Source: an uncultured Bacteroides sp.
Lineage (GTDB): Bacteria; Bacteroidota; Bacteroidia; Bacteroidales; Bacteroidaceae
Assembly: GCA_944321495.1 (NCBI GenBank)
Contig: CALULP010000017.1
Coordinates: 1 to 49,181 of the forward strand
Length of the DNA: 49,181 bases
Direction: 5' to 3'
The notes below the pieces were generated by a model. The model was not told the origin of the DNA and did not search any database. It was given only the letters and a program-made list of their open reading frames with translations. A program made the translations under genes and the position numbers. Below, one piece after another: positions 8,401 to 16,516 of this stretch (positions within the stretch are counted from its first letter, which is position 1; each line of letters opens with the position of its first letter).

Positions 8401-10548
8401 ATGAGAAAAAATTTCAAAAATTTAGATATCTATGCCGCTTTCCAGCCCGTCAACGGTGCCGAGTGGCAGAAGGCTAACGGCATCCATGCTGATTGGAAGA
8501 CGCCGGAACATATTGAAGTAAAGCCTGTTTATACAAAAGAAGACCTCGAGGGCATGGAGCATCTGGACTATGCTGCCGGTTTGCCTCCCTATTTGCGTGG
8601 CCCGTATTCTATGATGTACACTTTCCGTCCGTGGACCATCCGCCAGTATGCAGGGTTCTCTACGGCAGAGGAGTCCAATGCATTCTACCGTCGTAACCTG
8701 GCTTCCGGCCAGAAAGGCCTTTCGGTCGCTTTCGACCTCCCCACGCACCGCGGTTATGACCCGGACAATGAACGTGTGGTTGGTGATGTAGGCAAGGCCG
8801 GCGTGTCCATCTGCTCGTTGGAGAACATGAAAGTGCTGTTCGAGGGCATTCCTTTGAACAAGATGTCCGTTTCCATGACGATGAACGGTGCCGTGCTGCC
8901 TGTCATGGCGTTCTACATCAATGCCGGGCTGGAACAAGGCGCCAAGCTGGAAGAGATGGCAGGAACCATCCAGAACGATATCCTGAAAGAGTTCATGGTG
9001 CGCAACACCTATATCTATCCGCCTGCATTCTCCATGAAGATTATCTCCGACATCTTCGAGTACACCTCGCAGAAGATGCCGAAGTTCAACTCCATCTCCA
9101 TCTCCGGTTACCACATGCAGGAGGCCGGCGCTACGGCAGACATCGAGCTGGCCTACACCCTGGCCGACGGCTTGGAGTACCTGCGTGCCGGAGTCAATGC
9201 CGGGCTGGACATCGATGCATTTGCCCCGCGTCTGTCCTTCTTCTGGGCCATCGGCACCAACCACTTCATGGAGATTGCCAAGATGCGTGCCGCCCGTATG
9301 TTGTGGGCGAAGATTGTGAAGCAGTTCAACCCCAAGAACCCCAAGTCGTTGGCCTTGCGTACCCACTGCCAGACGTCCGGATGGTCGCTCACCGAGCAAG
9401 ACCCCTTCAACAACGTGGGCCGTACCTGCATCGAGGCCATGGCGGCTGCCCTGGGACATACCCAGTCGTTGCACACCAACGCCTTGGACGAGGCCATCGC
9501 CCTGCCCACCGACTTCTCGGCACGTATCGCCCGCAACACCCAGATTTACATCCAGGAAGAGACGAACATCTGCAAGAACGTCGACCCGTGGGGCGGTTCG
9601 TACTACGTGGAGTCCTTGACGAACGAGATTGCGAAGAAGGCTTGGGAGCACATCCAGGAGATTGAGAAGCTGGGCGGCATGGCCAAGGCCATCGAGACCG
9701 GCATTCCCAAGATGCGCATCGAGGAGGCCGCCGCACGTACCCAGGCACGCATCGACAGCGGTTCGCAGACCATTGTCGGCGTGAACAAGTACCGCCTGGA
9801 GAAAGAAGAGCCTATCGATATCCTTGAAATCGATAACACCGCCGTCCGCCAGGAACAGCTGGAGAACCTGCAGAAGCTGAAGGCCGGCCGCAACCAGGCA
9901 GAGGTAGACAAGGCCTTGGATGCCATCACCGAGTGTGTCAAGACCGGCAAGGGCAACCTGTTGGAGCTGGCCGTCGAGGCAGCCCGCGTGCGTGCCACCT
10001 TGGGCGAGATTTCCTATGCATGCGAGAAGGTAGTAGGACGTTATAAAGCAATCATCAGAACGATATCAGGCGTGTATTCATCAGAAAGTAAGAACGATAA
10101 GGACTTCGACCGTGCTTGCGAGCTGTGTGCGGAGTTCGCCAAGAAGGAAGGCCGTCAGCCCCGTATTATGGTTGCCAAGATGGGACAGGACGGTCACGAC
10201 CGTGGTGCGAAGGTAGTGGCAACCGGGTATGCCGACTGTGGCTTCGACGTCGACATGGGACCCTTGTTCCAGACCCCTGCCGAGGCTGCCCGCGAGGCGG
10301 TGGAGAACGACGTCCATGTAGTGGGCGTGTCCTCCTTGGCTGCCGGACACAAGACGCTCATCCCGCAGCTCATCGCCGAGCTGAAGAAGCTGGGCCGCGA
10401 GGACATCGTGGTCATCGCCGGAGGTGTCATCCCGCCGCAGGACTATGACTTCCTCTACAAGGCGGGCGTAGCGGCTATCTTTGGCCCGGGTACCCCCGTG
10501 GCAAAGGCTGCCTGCCAGATACTGGAAATCCTTATGGACGAAGAATAA
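8401..10548 (+). CDS. mutB: Methylmalonyl-CoA mutase, large (catalytic) subunit
   Basis: The catalytic B12-dependent subunit, 715 residues. The N-terminal TIM barrel binds the CoA ester. The C-terminal domain (about 580-715) holds the cobalamin motif GQDGHDRG, with D597, H599 (the cobalt ligand) and G602, followed by the SSLAAGHKT and GGVIPPQDY segments that contact the nucleotide tail. I chose the ATG at 8401 ([14 protein letters not shown]); the longer reading from 8353 adds 16 residues encoded by the intergenic repeat. It acts with MutA, and a terminator follows. The window has no methylmalonyl-CoA epimerase or decarboxylase gene. Confidence 0.97.
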   Translation: MRKNFKNLDIYAAFQPVNGAEWQKANGIHADWKTPEHIEVKPVYTKEDLEGMEHLDYAAGLPPYLRGPYSMMYTFRPWTIRQYAGFSTAEESNAFYRRNLASGQKGLSVAFDLPTHRGYDPDNERVVGDVGKAGVSICSLENMKVLFEGIPLNKMSVSMTMNGAVLPVMAFYINAGLEQGAKLEEMAGTIQNDILKEFMVRNTYIYPPAFSMKIISDIFEYTSQKMPKFNSISISGYHMQEAGATADIELAYTLADGLEYLRAGVNAGLDIDAFAPRLSFFWAIGTNHFMEIAKMRAARMLWAKIVKQFNPKNPKSLALRTHCQTSGWSLTEQDPFNNVGRTCIEAMAAALGHTQSLHTNALDEAIALPTDFSARIARNTQIYIQEETNICKNVDPWGGSYYVESLTNEIAKKAWEHIQEIEKLGGMAKAIETGIPKMRIEEAAARTQARIDSGSQTIVGVNKYRLEKEEPIDILEIDNTAVRQEQLENLQKLKAGRNQAEVDKALDAITECVKTGKGNLLELAVEAARVRATLGEISYACEKVVGRYKAIIRTISGVYSSESKNDKDFDRACELCAEFAKKEGRQPRIMVAKMGQDGHDRGAKVVATGYADCGFDVDMGPLFQTPAEAAREAVENDVHVVGVSSLAAGHKTLIPQLIAELKKLGREDIVVIAGGVIPPQDYDFLYKAGVAAIFGPGTPVAKAACQILEILMDEE

Positions 10549-10583
10549 TATTGCCAAGACCTCCTTTTTATAAAGGGTCACAG

Positions 10584-10616
10584 CCGTCTTGCCCGCGAGG
10601 GTAGGGCGGTTTTTTT
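10584..10616 (+). terminator. Terminator after mutB
   Basis: CCGTCTTGCCC pairs with GGGTAGGGCGG along 11 positions (some G-T pairs), with a short loop and a T7 tail. Confidence 0.8.
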
Positions 10617-10627
10617 ATGCGGATAGT

Positions 10628-10659
10628 GTTGCAATATTCAAGAAATAACTTTACCTTCG
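10628..10659 (+). promoter_or_regulatory. Probable promoter of the collagen-like lipoprotein
   Basis: GTTG at 10628-10631 and TACCTTCG at 10652-10659 are 20 nt apart, each one mismatch from the TTTG / TAnnTTTG consensus. The ATG at 10689 lies 29 nt beyond. Confidence 0.5.
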
Positions 10660-10688
10660 CCCATTATTAACCAAAGAACTTTAAGCTT

Positions 10689-12628
10689 ATGCGAAGAACA
10701 AAGGGACAATTTACCCCCCCCCATATTTAAGAAAGATTAACCATCTGTTACCATTCTTTATATTCTTTGCAGGAGCATCGCTTACCTCCTGCTACGACGA
10801 CAACAACATCTCCCCCCTGTGGGCCGTGGTGAGCGACCACGAACAACGCCTCTCCGCCCTCGAGAAGTGGCAGGACCAGGTGAACCAGAACATCGAGTCC
10901 CTGCAACAACTCCTCAACACTACCGACTACATCACCTCCGTTACCCCCCTCGTTGAAGGCGGGGAAGAGGTGGGCTACACCATCACGTTCCTGAACTCCG
11001 ACCCCATCAACATCTATCACGGCAAGAAAGGGGACACCGGTGACGACGGCTACACCCCGCAAATCAGCCTGACCCAGGGCACCGACGGCAACTGGTATTG
11101 GACGCTGGACGGCGAGCTGATGCTGGATAAGGACAACAACCCCATCCGCGCCAATGGAGAAGACGGGCAGGAAGGACAGCAAGGCCAACAAGGCCAGACC
11201 GGACAGACCGGCGCCTCCGCCCCCACGCCGCAAATCAAGCTGGGAAGTACCATTACCGGAGGAACTGTGATAACCGATAATGGAGGCATGCAAGCCGAAG
11301 CTTGGTACCTTAGTGTGGATGGCGGGCAGACGTGGTACCGCATTAGCGGAGACAAGGGTGAGCAGGGCGACCGAGGCCCACAAGGCAGCACTGGCCCTCA
11401 AGGTCCCCAAGGCCCACAAGGGGATCAAGGTGAAACAGGCGATGCATGGTTTGCCGCAGCTCCCACGCTTTCCGGCGACGGCACGCATTATATTTTCACC
11501 CTTACAGGCGGCAGCACCTTCAGCATTCCCGCTTACCGCACCTTGCAGATAGGTGAAGGCACAGGCACCCTCACGCTGAGCAACGTCACTACAGACATAT
11601 CCATCACCTTGCCCACAGGCAGCAGCGTGGGCGATTTCTCTGCCCTCATGGCCCAGGTCGTCCCCGAAGGAGATGACGTGAGCATCGCCACCCGTGTAGA
11701 CAATTCCGGTTGGAAGGTAGAGGCCACCTTGGCGGAGAGCGGTAGCAAAGTCACCGTCACTGCCCCGCAGGACGGCTCCAAAGCCATGTTGCGCGTCACC
11801 CTTGTAGATAATGCTGGAGGCGAAATCGTAGCCTCATGCGTCCTTCAGGCACCACTCCGTAGCGCTGAGGTGGGCGACTATTATTATAGCGACGGTACCT
11901 ACTCCCCCACACTCGATGCGCAGAAGGAGTGCATTGGCGTAGTGTTCTACGTGGGCAATGTGGCCAAGGACGACACCTGGCTGCAGCAGAAGATAGGCGA
12001 CACCTCTACCGGCAGCCATGGCTTGGTAGTGGCGCTGAAGAATGCCGACGGCGATGCAGATAACCCCGCCAAGTGGGGAGGAGACACAGATAAGCTTATC
12101 GGCCAGCAAGAAGGATATGCGAATGTCTCATATCGTGTTATACCGCAAACCCTCATAGGCTATGGCTGCACCGAGGCCCTACGCCACTATAATGAGACGG
12201 CAGACGAGGATAAGAAGTGCATAGCCGTCAGTGCCGTCGACACCTATGCAGCAGCGAATACTGCCCCCGACGGCACCAGCGGCTGGTACTTGCCCAGCCT
12301 CAAAGAGCTGGCTTTGCTGATATCCGGGAATCTCGAGTTACAGAATCAGGTTAATAAAGGTACTGACTTAGCCGCCGAACGAGACAAGCAGCTGGAGGCC
12401 GCCAAGGGCGACAAGCTGATAGGGGCCTGGTATTGGGCAAGTGCCGAAAAAGACGGGTCATCAGGCTCCCCAGCACAAATAGCTCAGTGGGTCTGGTGCT
12501 ATCATTGTGAGGCATCGAACAGTGGCCGCCCCATCTCTGATCCTAAATATCTGGAAGATACGTGGAGTCCTTCTCCCACCGATTATTCTAAGAACCCGCT
12601 GCGCACCCGTGCCATCCTCGCTTTCTGA
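10689..12628 (+). CDS. Collagen-like DUF4988-type surface lipoprotein, out of phase at a C9 tract
   Basis: The open frame visible here starts only at a GTG (10826), but the same frame upstream encodes a lipoprotein signal peptide (LLPFFIFFAGASLTSC) with no ATG, GTG or TTG before the in-frame TAA near 10692. The ATG at 10689 reads into C9 (10714-10722) and hits a stop 14 codons later; adding one C joins it to the signal peptide, giving 646 residues with lipobox Cys35. The mature part starts like DUF4988 proteins: a coiled segment, then VTPLVEGGEEVGYTITF. About 7 and 11 collagen-type Gly-X-Y triplets follow (around 156-176 and 220-253). The C-terminal 250 residues, with WYLPSLKEL, AWYWASAEK and a final RTRAILAF, resemble the DUF1566/Lcl C-terminal domain. 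It is probably an outer-membrane adhesin or matrix protein. Domain names are from memory. Confidence 0.75.
10714..10722 (+). repeat. C9 homopolymer, candidate phase-variation tract
   Basis: Nine cytosines, nine codons after the ATG at 10689. With C9 the frame ends at TAA near 10728-10730; C10 or C7 opens the 646-residue lipoprotein. Confidence 0.8.
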
Positions 12629-12740
12629 CCTCATGCTATACCCCCATTTGCACCCCATGCATGAGGTCTGAAGGTACCCCATGCATGGGTGCCAATGATA
12701 CCCCATGCATGGGGTGTGATGAGCACCCATGCGAAGGGTG
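12629..12740. repeat. 24-bp array of ACCCCATGCATGGGGT palindromes
   Basis: Units repeat with exact 24-bp spacing (ATG anchors at 12633, 12657, 12681, 12705, 12729). The central copies carry a 16-bp palindrome ACCCCATGCATGGGGT; the outer ones are degenerate. The array fills the spacer between the collagen-like gene and the HU-like gene. Confidence 0.8.
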
Positions 12741-12781
12741 TTGGAACGATAAATATCAACCCTTTAAAAAGCCAAAAAGCT

Positions 12782-13237
12782 ATGTTGGAATTCAATGTAA
12801 AAGCCAAAGTTCAGCCCGTGGGCGAACGCAAGGGACAGACCGTGTACTACGCACAGGTAAAGTCCCAACAGAAAATGACAAACAAAATGGTAGTAGAGCG
12901 CATCGTGCGCGAAACCTCCTTGTCGGAAGGCGACGTAAGCAATGCCCTCATCAGCCTGTCGAACGTAGTGTGCGACGCGTTGAAGATGGGCATGAGCGTC
13001 GACCTCGGCGACTTGGGCTCGCTGCGCCTCTCCGTCCCCTCGAAGATGATGGACACCGAGGCCGAAGTCACCGTAAAGGATGCGCTGAAGAACCCAAAAA
13101 TCATCTTCACCCCCAAGCAAAAGATGCGCGACGCCGCTAACGCTGTGGAGCTGAGTATCGACCGCCCGAAGGATGACACCGGCACCACCGGCACAGATAC
13201 CGGCGAAGAGGAAGACGGCAACCAGCAGATGGGCTAA
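12782..13237 (+). CDS. HU/IHF-family DNA-binding protein (HU-HIG-like)
   Basis: A 151-residue HU-like protein of the type common in Bacteroidales. It starts MLEFNVKAKVQPVGERKG and has the HU fold core VERIVRETSLSEGDVSNALISLS, then MGMSVDLGDLGSLRLSVPS (the beta-arm region) up to about residue 115. The tail after about 125 is acidic and Gly/Thr rich (DDTGTTGTDTGEEEDG). The ATG at 12782 gives the family start; the longer reading adds residues encoded by the 24-bp repeats. It probably binds DNA in the nucleoid, with the partner or site unknown. It lies on the same strand after the collagen-like gene and ends at a strong terminator. Confidence 0.85.
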   Translation: MLEFNVKAKVQPVGERKGQTVYYAQVKSQQKMTNKMVVERIVRETSLSEGDVSNALISLSNVVCDALKMGMSVDLGDLGSLRLSVPSKMMDTEAEVTVKDALKNPKIIFTPKQKMRDAANAVELSIDRPKDDTGTTGTDTGEEEDGNQQMG

Positions 13238-13254
13238 GCGGGGGCTTCCATGGG

Positions 13255-13311
13255 GGGAGGGTGCGTCATCCTGTCGACAAGGATTAGGGCGCACCCTCCC
13301 TCTTTGTTTTC
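13255..13311 (+). terminator. Terminator after the HU-like gene
   Basis: GGGAGGGTGCG pairs with CGCACCCTCCC, extended inward by ATCCT/AGGAT, followed by TCTTTGTTTT. Confidence 0.85.
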
Positions 13312-13331
13312 CCCTCACGGCTGCTGCGCCC

Positions 13332-13363
13332 CTTGCAGTGCTTCATTGAAATTCGTACCTTTG
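13332..13363 (+). promoter_or_regulatory. topB promoter
   Basis: CTTG at 13332-13335 and TACCTTTG at 13356-13363, 20 nt apart. The -7 box is an exact match, and the ATG lies 29 nt on. Confidence 0.7.
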
Positions 13364-13392
13364 CAAAGTCAAAACAACGGAGAAGAATACAC

Positions 13393-15450
13393 ATGATAGT
13401 TTGCATAGCCGAAAAGCCGTCCGTGGCACGCGACATCGCCGAGGTGCTGGGCGCGAGGGACAGGAAGGAAGGGTACATCGAGGGAAACGGCTACCAGGTG
13501 ACGTGGACCTTCGGCCACCTCTGCACCCTCAAGGAGCCGCACGAGTACACGCCCCAGTGGAAGGCCTGGCGCCTGGACAGCCTGCCCATGATACCGCCCC
13601 GCTTCGGCATCAAACTCATCGCTAACCCGACGTACGAGCGGCAGTTCCACATCATCGAGCAGCTGATGCAGCGGGCGGACATGATTATCAACTGCGGCGA
13701 TGCCGGGCAGGAGGGCGAGCTCATACAGCGCTGGGTGATGCAGAAGGCCGGCGCCCGCTGCCCCGTGAAGCGGCTGTGGATATCGTCGCTCACCGAGGAG
13801 TCCATCCGCGAAGGCTTTGCGAAGTTACGCCCTGCCGACGACTTCCTCCCCCTCTACCAGGCGGGCCTGAGCCGTGCCATCGGCGACTGGCTGCTGGGCA
13901 TGAACGCCACCCGCCTCTACACCATGAAGTACGGGCAGCGCGGACAGGTGCTCTCCATCGGCCGCGTACAGACGCCCACCCTGGCGCTGATAGTCAGTCG
14001 CCAGCTGGAGATAGAGCACTTCGTCCCCCGCCAGTACTGGGAGCTGCGCACCGTGTATCGCGACACGCCCTTTGCCGCCCTCGTCCGCAAGCCCGACGAG
14101 GAGCAGGGCATCGACCCCATCACCGACCACCAGCGCGGACTGGAGCTGCTGGAGCGCATCAAGGACGAGCCGTTCACCATCACCTCCATCGCCCGGCGCG
14201 AGGGCAGGGAAGCCCCGCCAAGGCTGTTCGACCTCACCTCCCTGCAAGTGGAGTGCAACAAGAAGTTCGCCTACTCCGCCGACGACACGCTGAAGCTCAT
14301 CCAATCCCTCTACGAGAAGAAGGTCACCACCTATCCCCGCGTCGACACCACCTTCCTCAGCGACGACATCTACCCCAAGTGCCCTGGCATCCTGCAGGGG
14401 CTGCGCGGCTACGAGGCCCTCACCGCCCCGCTCGAGGGCAAGCCCTTGCCGAAGACGAAGAAGGTGTTCGACAACGCCAAGGTGACCGACCACCACGCCA
14501 TCATCCCCACCGGGCAGCCCCCAGTGAACCTGACGGACATGGAGCAGCGGGTATTCGACCTGGTGACACGCCGTTTCATTGCCGCGTTCTATCCCGACTG
14601 CAAGTTTGCCACCACCACCGTGCTGGGGCAGGCGGGCGGCATTGGCTTCAAGGCCACCGGCCGCCAGGTGCTCGAGCCGGGCTGGCGGGTGGTCTTTGCC
14701 GCGCAGGAGGAGAAGGAGGGCGACGGGGGCGAGGGCGAACAGCCGCAGGCGCTCCCCGCCTTCGCCAAGGGGGAGAGCGGCCCCCATGCCCCCGAGCTGG
14801 CGGAGAAGTGGACGCGCCCGCCCTTGCCCTACACCGAGGCCACCCTGCTGCGCGCCATGGAAACCGCCGGCCGGCTGGTGGACAACGACGAGCTGCGCGA
14901 CGCCCTGAAGGAGAACGGCATAGGCCGCCCCTCCACCCGCGCCGCCATCATCGAGACCCTGTTCAAGCGCCGCTACATCCGCAAGGAGAAGAAGAACCTG
15001 GTGGCCACCCCCACGGGCATCGAGCTGATACAGACCATCCACGAAGAACTGCTGAAGTCCGCCGAGCTGACCGGCATCTGGGAGAAGAAGCTGCGCGAGA
15101 TAGAGCGGCGCACCTACGATGCCTCCCGCTTCCTGGAGGAGCTGAAGCAGATGGTCACCGGCATAGTACAAAGCGTATTGGCGGACACGGGCAACCGGCG
15201 TATCAGCATGCAGCCCGACCCCGCGAAGGAGAAGAAGGAGAAGAAAAACACTCCCGCCGTCCGCAATCCCTCCGTCCGTAAGCCCTCCGCCCGCAAGAAA
15301 AAGGCGCCTGCCCCCGCTGCGGGGGAAGACGCCGTGGTGGGAAAGCCCTGCCCGGTGTGCGGCAAGGGCACGGTCATCAAGGGCAAGACGGCCTACGGCT
15401 GCTCCCGCTGGAAGGAGGGGTGCACGTTCCGCCAGCCGTTCGGGGAATAG
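13393..15450 (+). CDS. topB: DNA topoisomerase III (type IA)
   Basis: A type IA topoisomerase of 685 residues that relaxes and decatenates DNA through a 5'-phosphotyrosine intermediate. The TOPRIM domain opens with IVCIAEKPSVARDIAEVLG (residues 2-20) and continues with the acidic NCGDAGQEGELI. GRVQTPTLALIV lies near 190-201. The active-site Tyr is in TTYPRVDTTFLS (Y314). The tail is Lys/Pro rich, then a four-Cys zinc ribbon at about 650-676 (CPVCGKG ... CSRWKEGC), longer than in E. coli TopB. I chose the ATG at 13393 over the upstream reading because the promoter lies inside that extension. GC content is high. The neighbours do not show whether it is chromosomal core or linked to mobile DNA, but no mobile genes are nearby. 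Confidence 0.95.
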   Translation: MIVCIAEKPSVARDIAEVLGARDRKEGYIEGNGYQVTWTFGHLCTLKEPHEYTPQWKAWRLDSLPMIPPRFGIKLIANPTYERQFHIIEQLMQRADMIINCGDAGQEGELIQRWVMQKAGARCPVKRLWISSLTEESIREGFAKLRPADDFLPLYQAGLSRAIGDWLLGMNATRLYTMKYGQRGQVLSIGRVQTPTLALIVSRQLEIEHFVPRQYWELRTVYRDTPFAALVRKPDEEQGIDPITDHQRGLELLERIKDEPFTITSIARREGREAPPRLFDLTSLQVECNKKFAYSADDTLKLIQSLYEKKVTTYPRVDTTFLSDDIYPKCPGILQGLRGYEALTAPLEGKPLPKTKKVFDNAKVTDHHAIIPTGQPPVNLTDMEQRVFDLVTRRFIAAFYPDCKFATTTVLGQAGGIGFKATGRQVLEPGWRVVFAAQEEKEGDGGEGEQPQALPAFAKGESGPHAPELAEKWTRPPLPYTEATLLRAMETAGRLVDNDELRDALKENGIGRPSTRAAIIETLFKRRYIRKEKKNLVATPTGIELIQTIHEELLKSAELTGIWEKKLREIERRTYDASRFLEELKQMVTGIVQSVLADTGNRRISMQPDPAKEKKEKKNTPAVRNPSVRKPSARKKKAPAPAAGEDAVVGKPCPVCGKGTVIKGKTAYGCSRWKEGCTFRQPFGE

Positions 15451-15451
15451 G

Positions 15452-15487
15452 AGCCCCTCCCTAACCCTCCCCGGTAGGGAGGGAGGA
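15452..15487. repeat. Short CCCTCC palindrome between convergent genes
   Basis: CCCTCCCTA and TAGGGAGGG flank a short spacer and could end transcription from either side. The string CTCCCTAACCCTCCCC is shared with the element inserted in the fimbrial gene at 45410-45503. Confidence 0.65.
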
Positions 15488-15489
15488 CG

Positions 15490-16047
15490 TCAGCGGTGCT
15501 CGGCCACATACTTCCACAGGGGAGCCGCCATCAGTGCCTGGTGCACCTGGTTCGTCTGCAACAACTCCTTGACCTCCTCGTAAGTCAGCAGGTGCACCGT
15601 CAGGCTCTCCGTCTCGTCCAAGTGTTGTCCGGACACCTTTTCCACGTCGGTAGCCAGGAAGCAGTAGGTCTTGTTGCTGTCCTTGCCGGGGTTGCTGCAT
15701 ACCTCCATGTAGAGGGCCCATATGCCGTTGCCGTAGCCGGTCTCTTCCAGCAGCTCGCGCCTGGCGGCGTCGAGGGGCGAGGCGTCTGTGGCTTCGCACA
15801 CCCCGGCGCAAAGCTCGTAGGCCGTCACCCGGCGGGCGTGGCGGTACTGCCGCACCAGGACGAACTGCCCCTCGCGGGTAATGGCGATGACGTTCACCCA
15901 GTCCGGGTATTCCATTACGTAATAAGCAGGGATGTGGTTGCCGTTGGGCAGCAGCAGGTGGTCCCTGCGCACGGTGAGCCACGGCTCGCGGAACAGGTAT
16001 TCGCTGCTCAGCACCTGCCACGGCTTGTCTTCAGGTTCATGTTTCAT
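15490..16047 (-). CDS. Nudix hydrolase, ADP-ribose pyrophosphatase type
   Basis: A 185-residue Nudix enzyme that probably hydrolyses ADP-ribose or a similar nucleoside diphosphate derivative. The N-terminal beta sheet reads WLTVRRDHLLLPNGNHIPAY. The Nudix helix is GVCEATDASPLDAARRELLEETGY (about 81-104); its catalytic REL-LEETGY half is intact, but the first half has one extra residue and Asp where Glu is usual. The FVLVRQYRHA strand before it is typical of the ADP-ribose pyrophosphatase group. It lies downstream of the dipeptidase on the same strand, across a 467-nt repeat-filled spacer. Substrate assignment is by family only. Confidence 0.88.
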   Translation of the reverse strand: MKHEPEDKPWQVLSSEYLFREPWLTVRRDHLLLPNGNHIPAYYVMEYPDWVNVIAITREGQFVLVRQYRHARRVTAYELCAGVCEATDASPLDAARRELLEETGYGNGIWALYMEVCSNPGKDSNKTYCFLATDVEKVSGQHLDETESLTVHLLTYEEVKELLQTNQVHQALMAAPLWKYVAEHR

Positions 16048-16059
16048 TGGGGTTGTTTG

Positions 16060-16516
16060 TAGGTTTATGAGTTGATAAGTTTATGAGTTTATGAGGTGAC
16101 GAGGTGACGAGGTAACGAGGTGACAAGGGTACAAGGTAACGAGGTAACGAGTTGACGAGGTTATAAGTTAATGAGGTTACAAGTTAACGAGGTTACAAGT
16201 ATCACGGACGGCAACGCCGTCCAACTATGCTTAACCGCTGTGTGCCGCGTAGCGGTACCTGCGGCGGGAAACTGTAGCCCGGCTATCTGAACCTCGAAGG
16301 GGTTCAACCGTATGTCGGCGAAACATAACCCGTTCGACCCCTTCGAGGTCGATATTCTCTTACGTATGTATATCCGAAGGTGTCGCTTCGCTCCACCCTC
16401 GGTTAAGCATCATTGGACAGTTACACTGTCCGTGTAGCCTCGTCAACTTATCACCTTGTCCCCTTGTTCCCTTGTTCCCTTGTTCCCTCGTTCCCTCGTT
16501 CCCTCGTTCCCTAGTC
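16060..16516. repeat. Composite repeat: inverted octamer arrays around a palindromic core
   Basis: The left part (16060-16200) has about 17 units of 8 bp such as GAGGTGAC, GAGGTAAC, GAGGTTAC. The right part (16440-16513) has units such as TTGTTCCC and TCGTTCCC, which on the other strand read GGGAACGA, so the arrays face each other. Between them is a roughly 220-nt quasi-palindrome: ATGCTTAACCG near 16226 matches CGGTTAAGCAT near 16400, and ACCTCGAAGGGG matches CCCCTTCGAGGT. Small hairpins (GGACGGCAACGCCGTCC, GGACAGTTACACTGTCC) sit at the ends. It holds no gene and fills the spacer between two minus-strand genes. The core looks REP/RAYT-like. Confidence 0.8.

Noticed and set aside
13776..15281. 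501-codon ORF in another frame inside topB
   Set aside because: Arg/His/Pro-rich sequence typical of a shifted frame in GC-rich DNA; topB is intact in its own frame.
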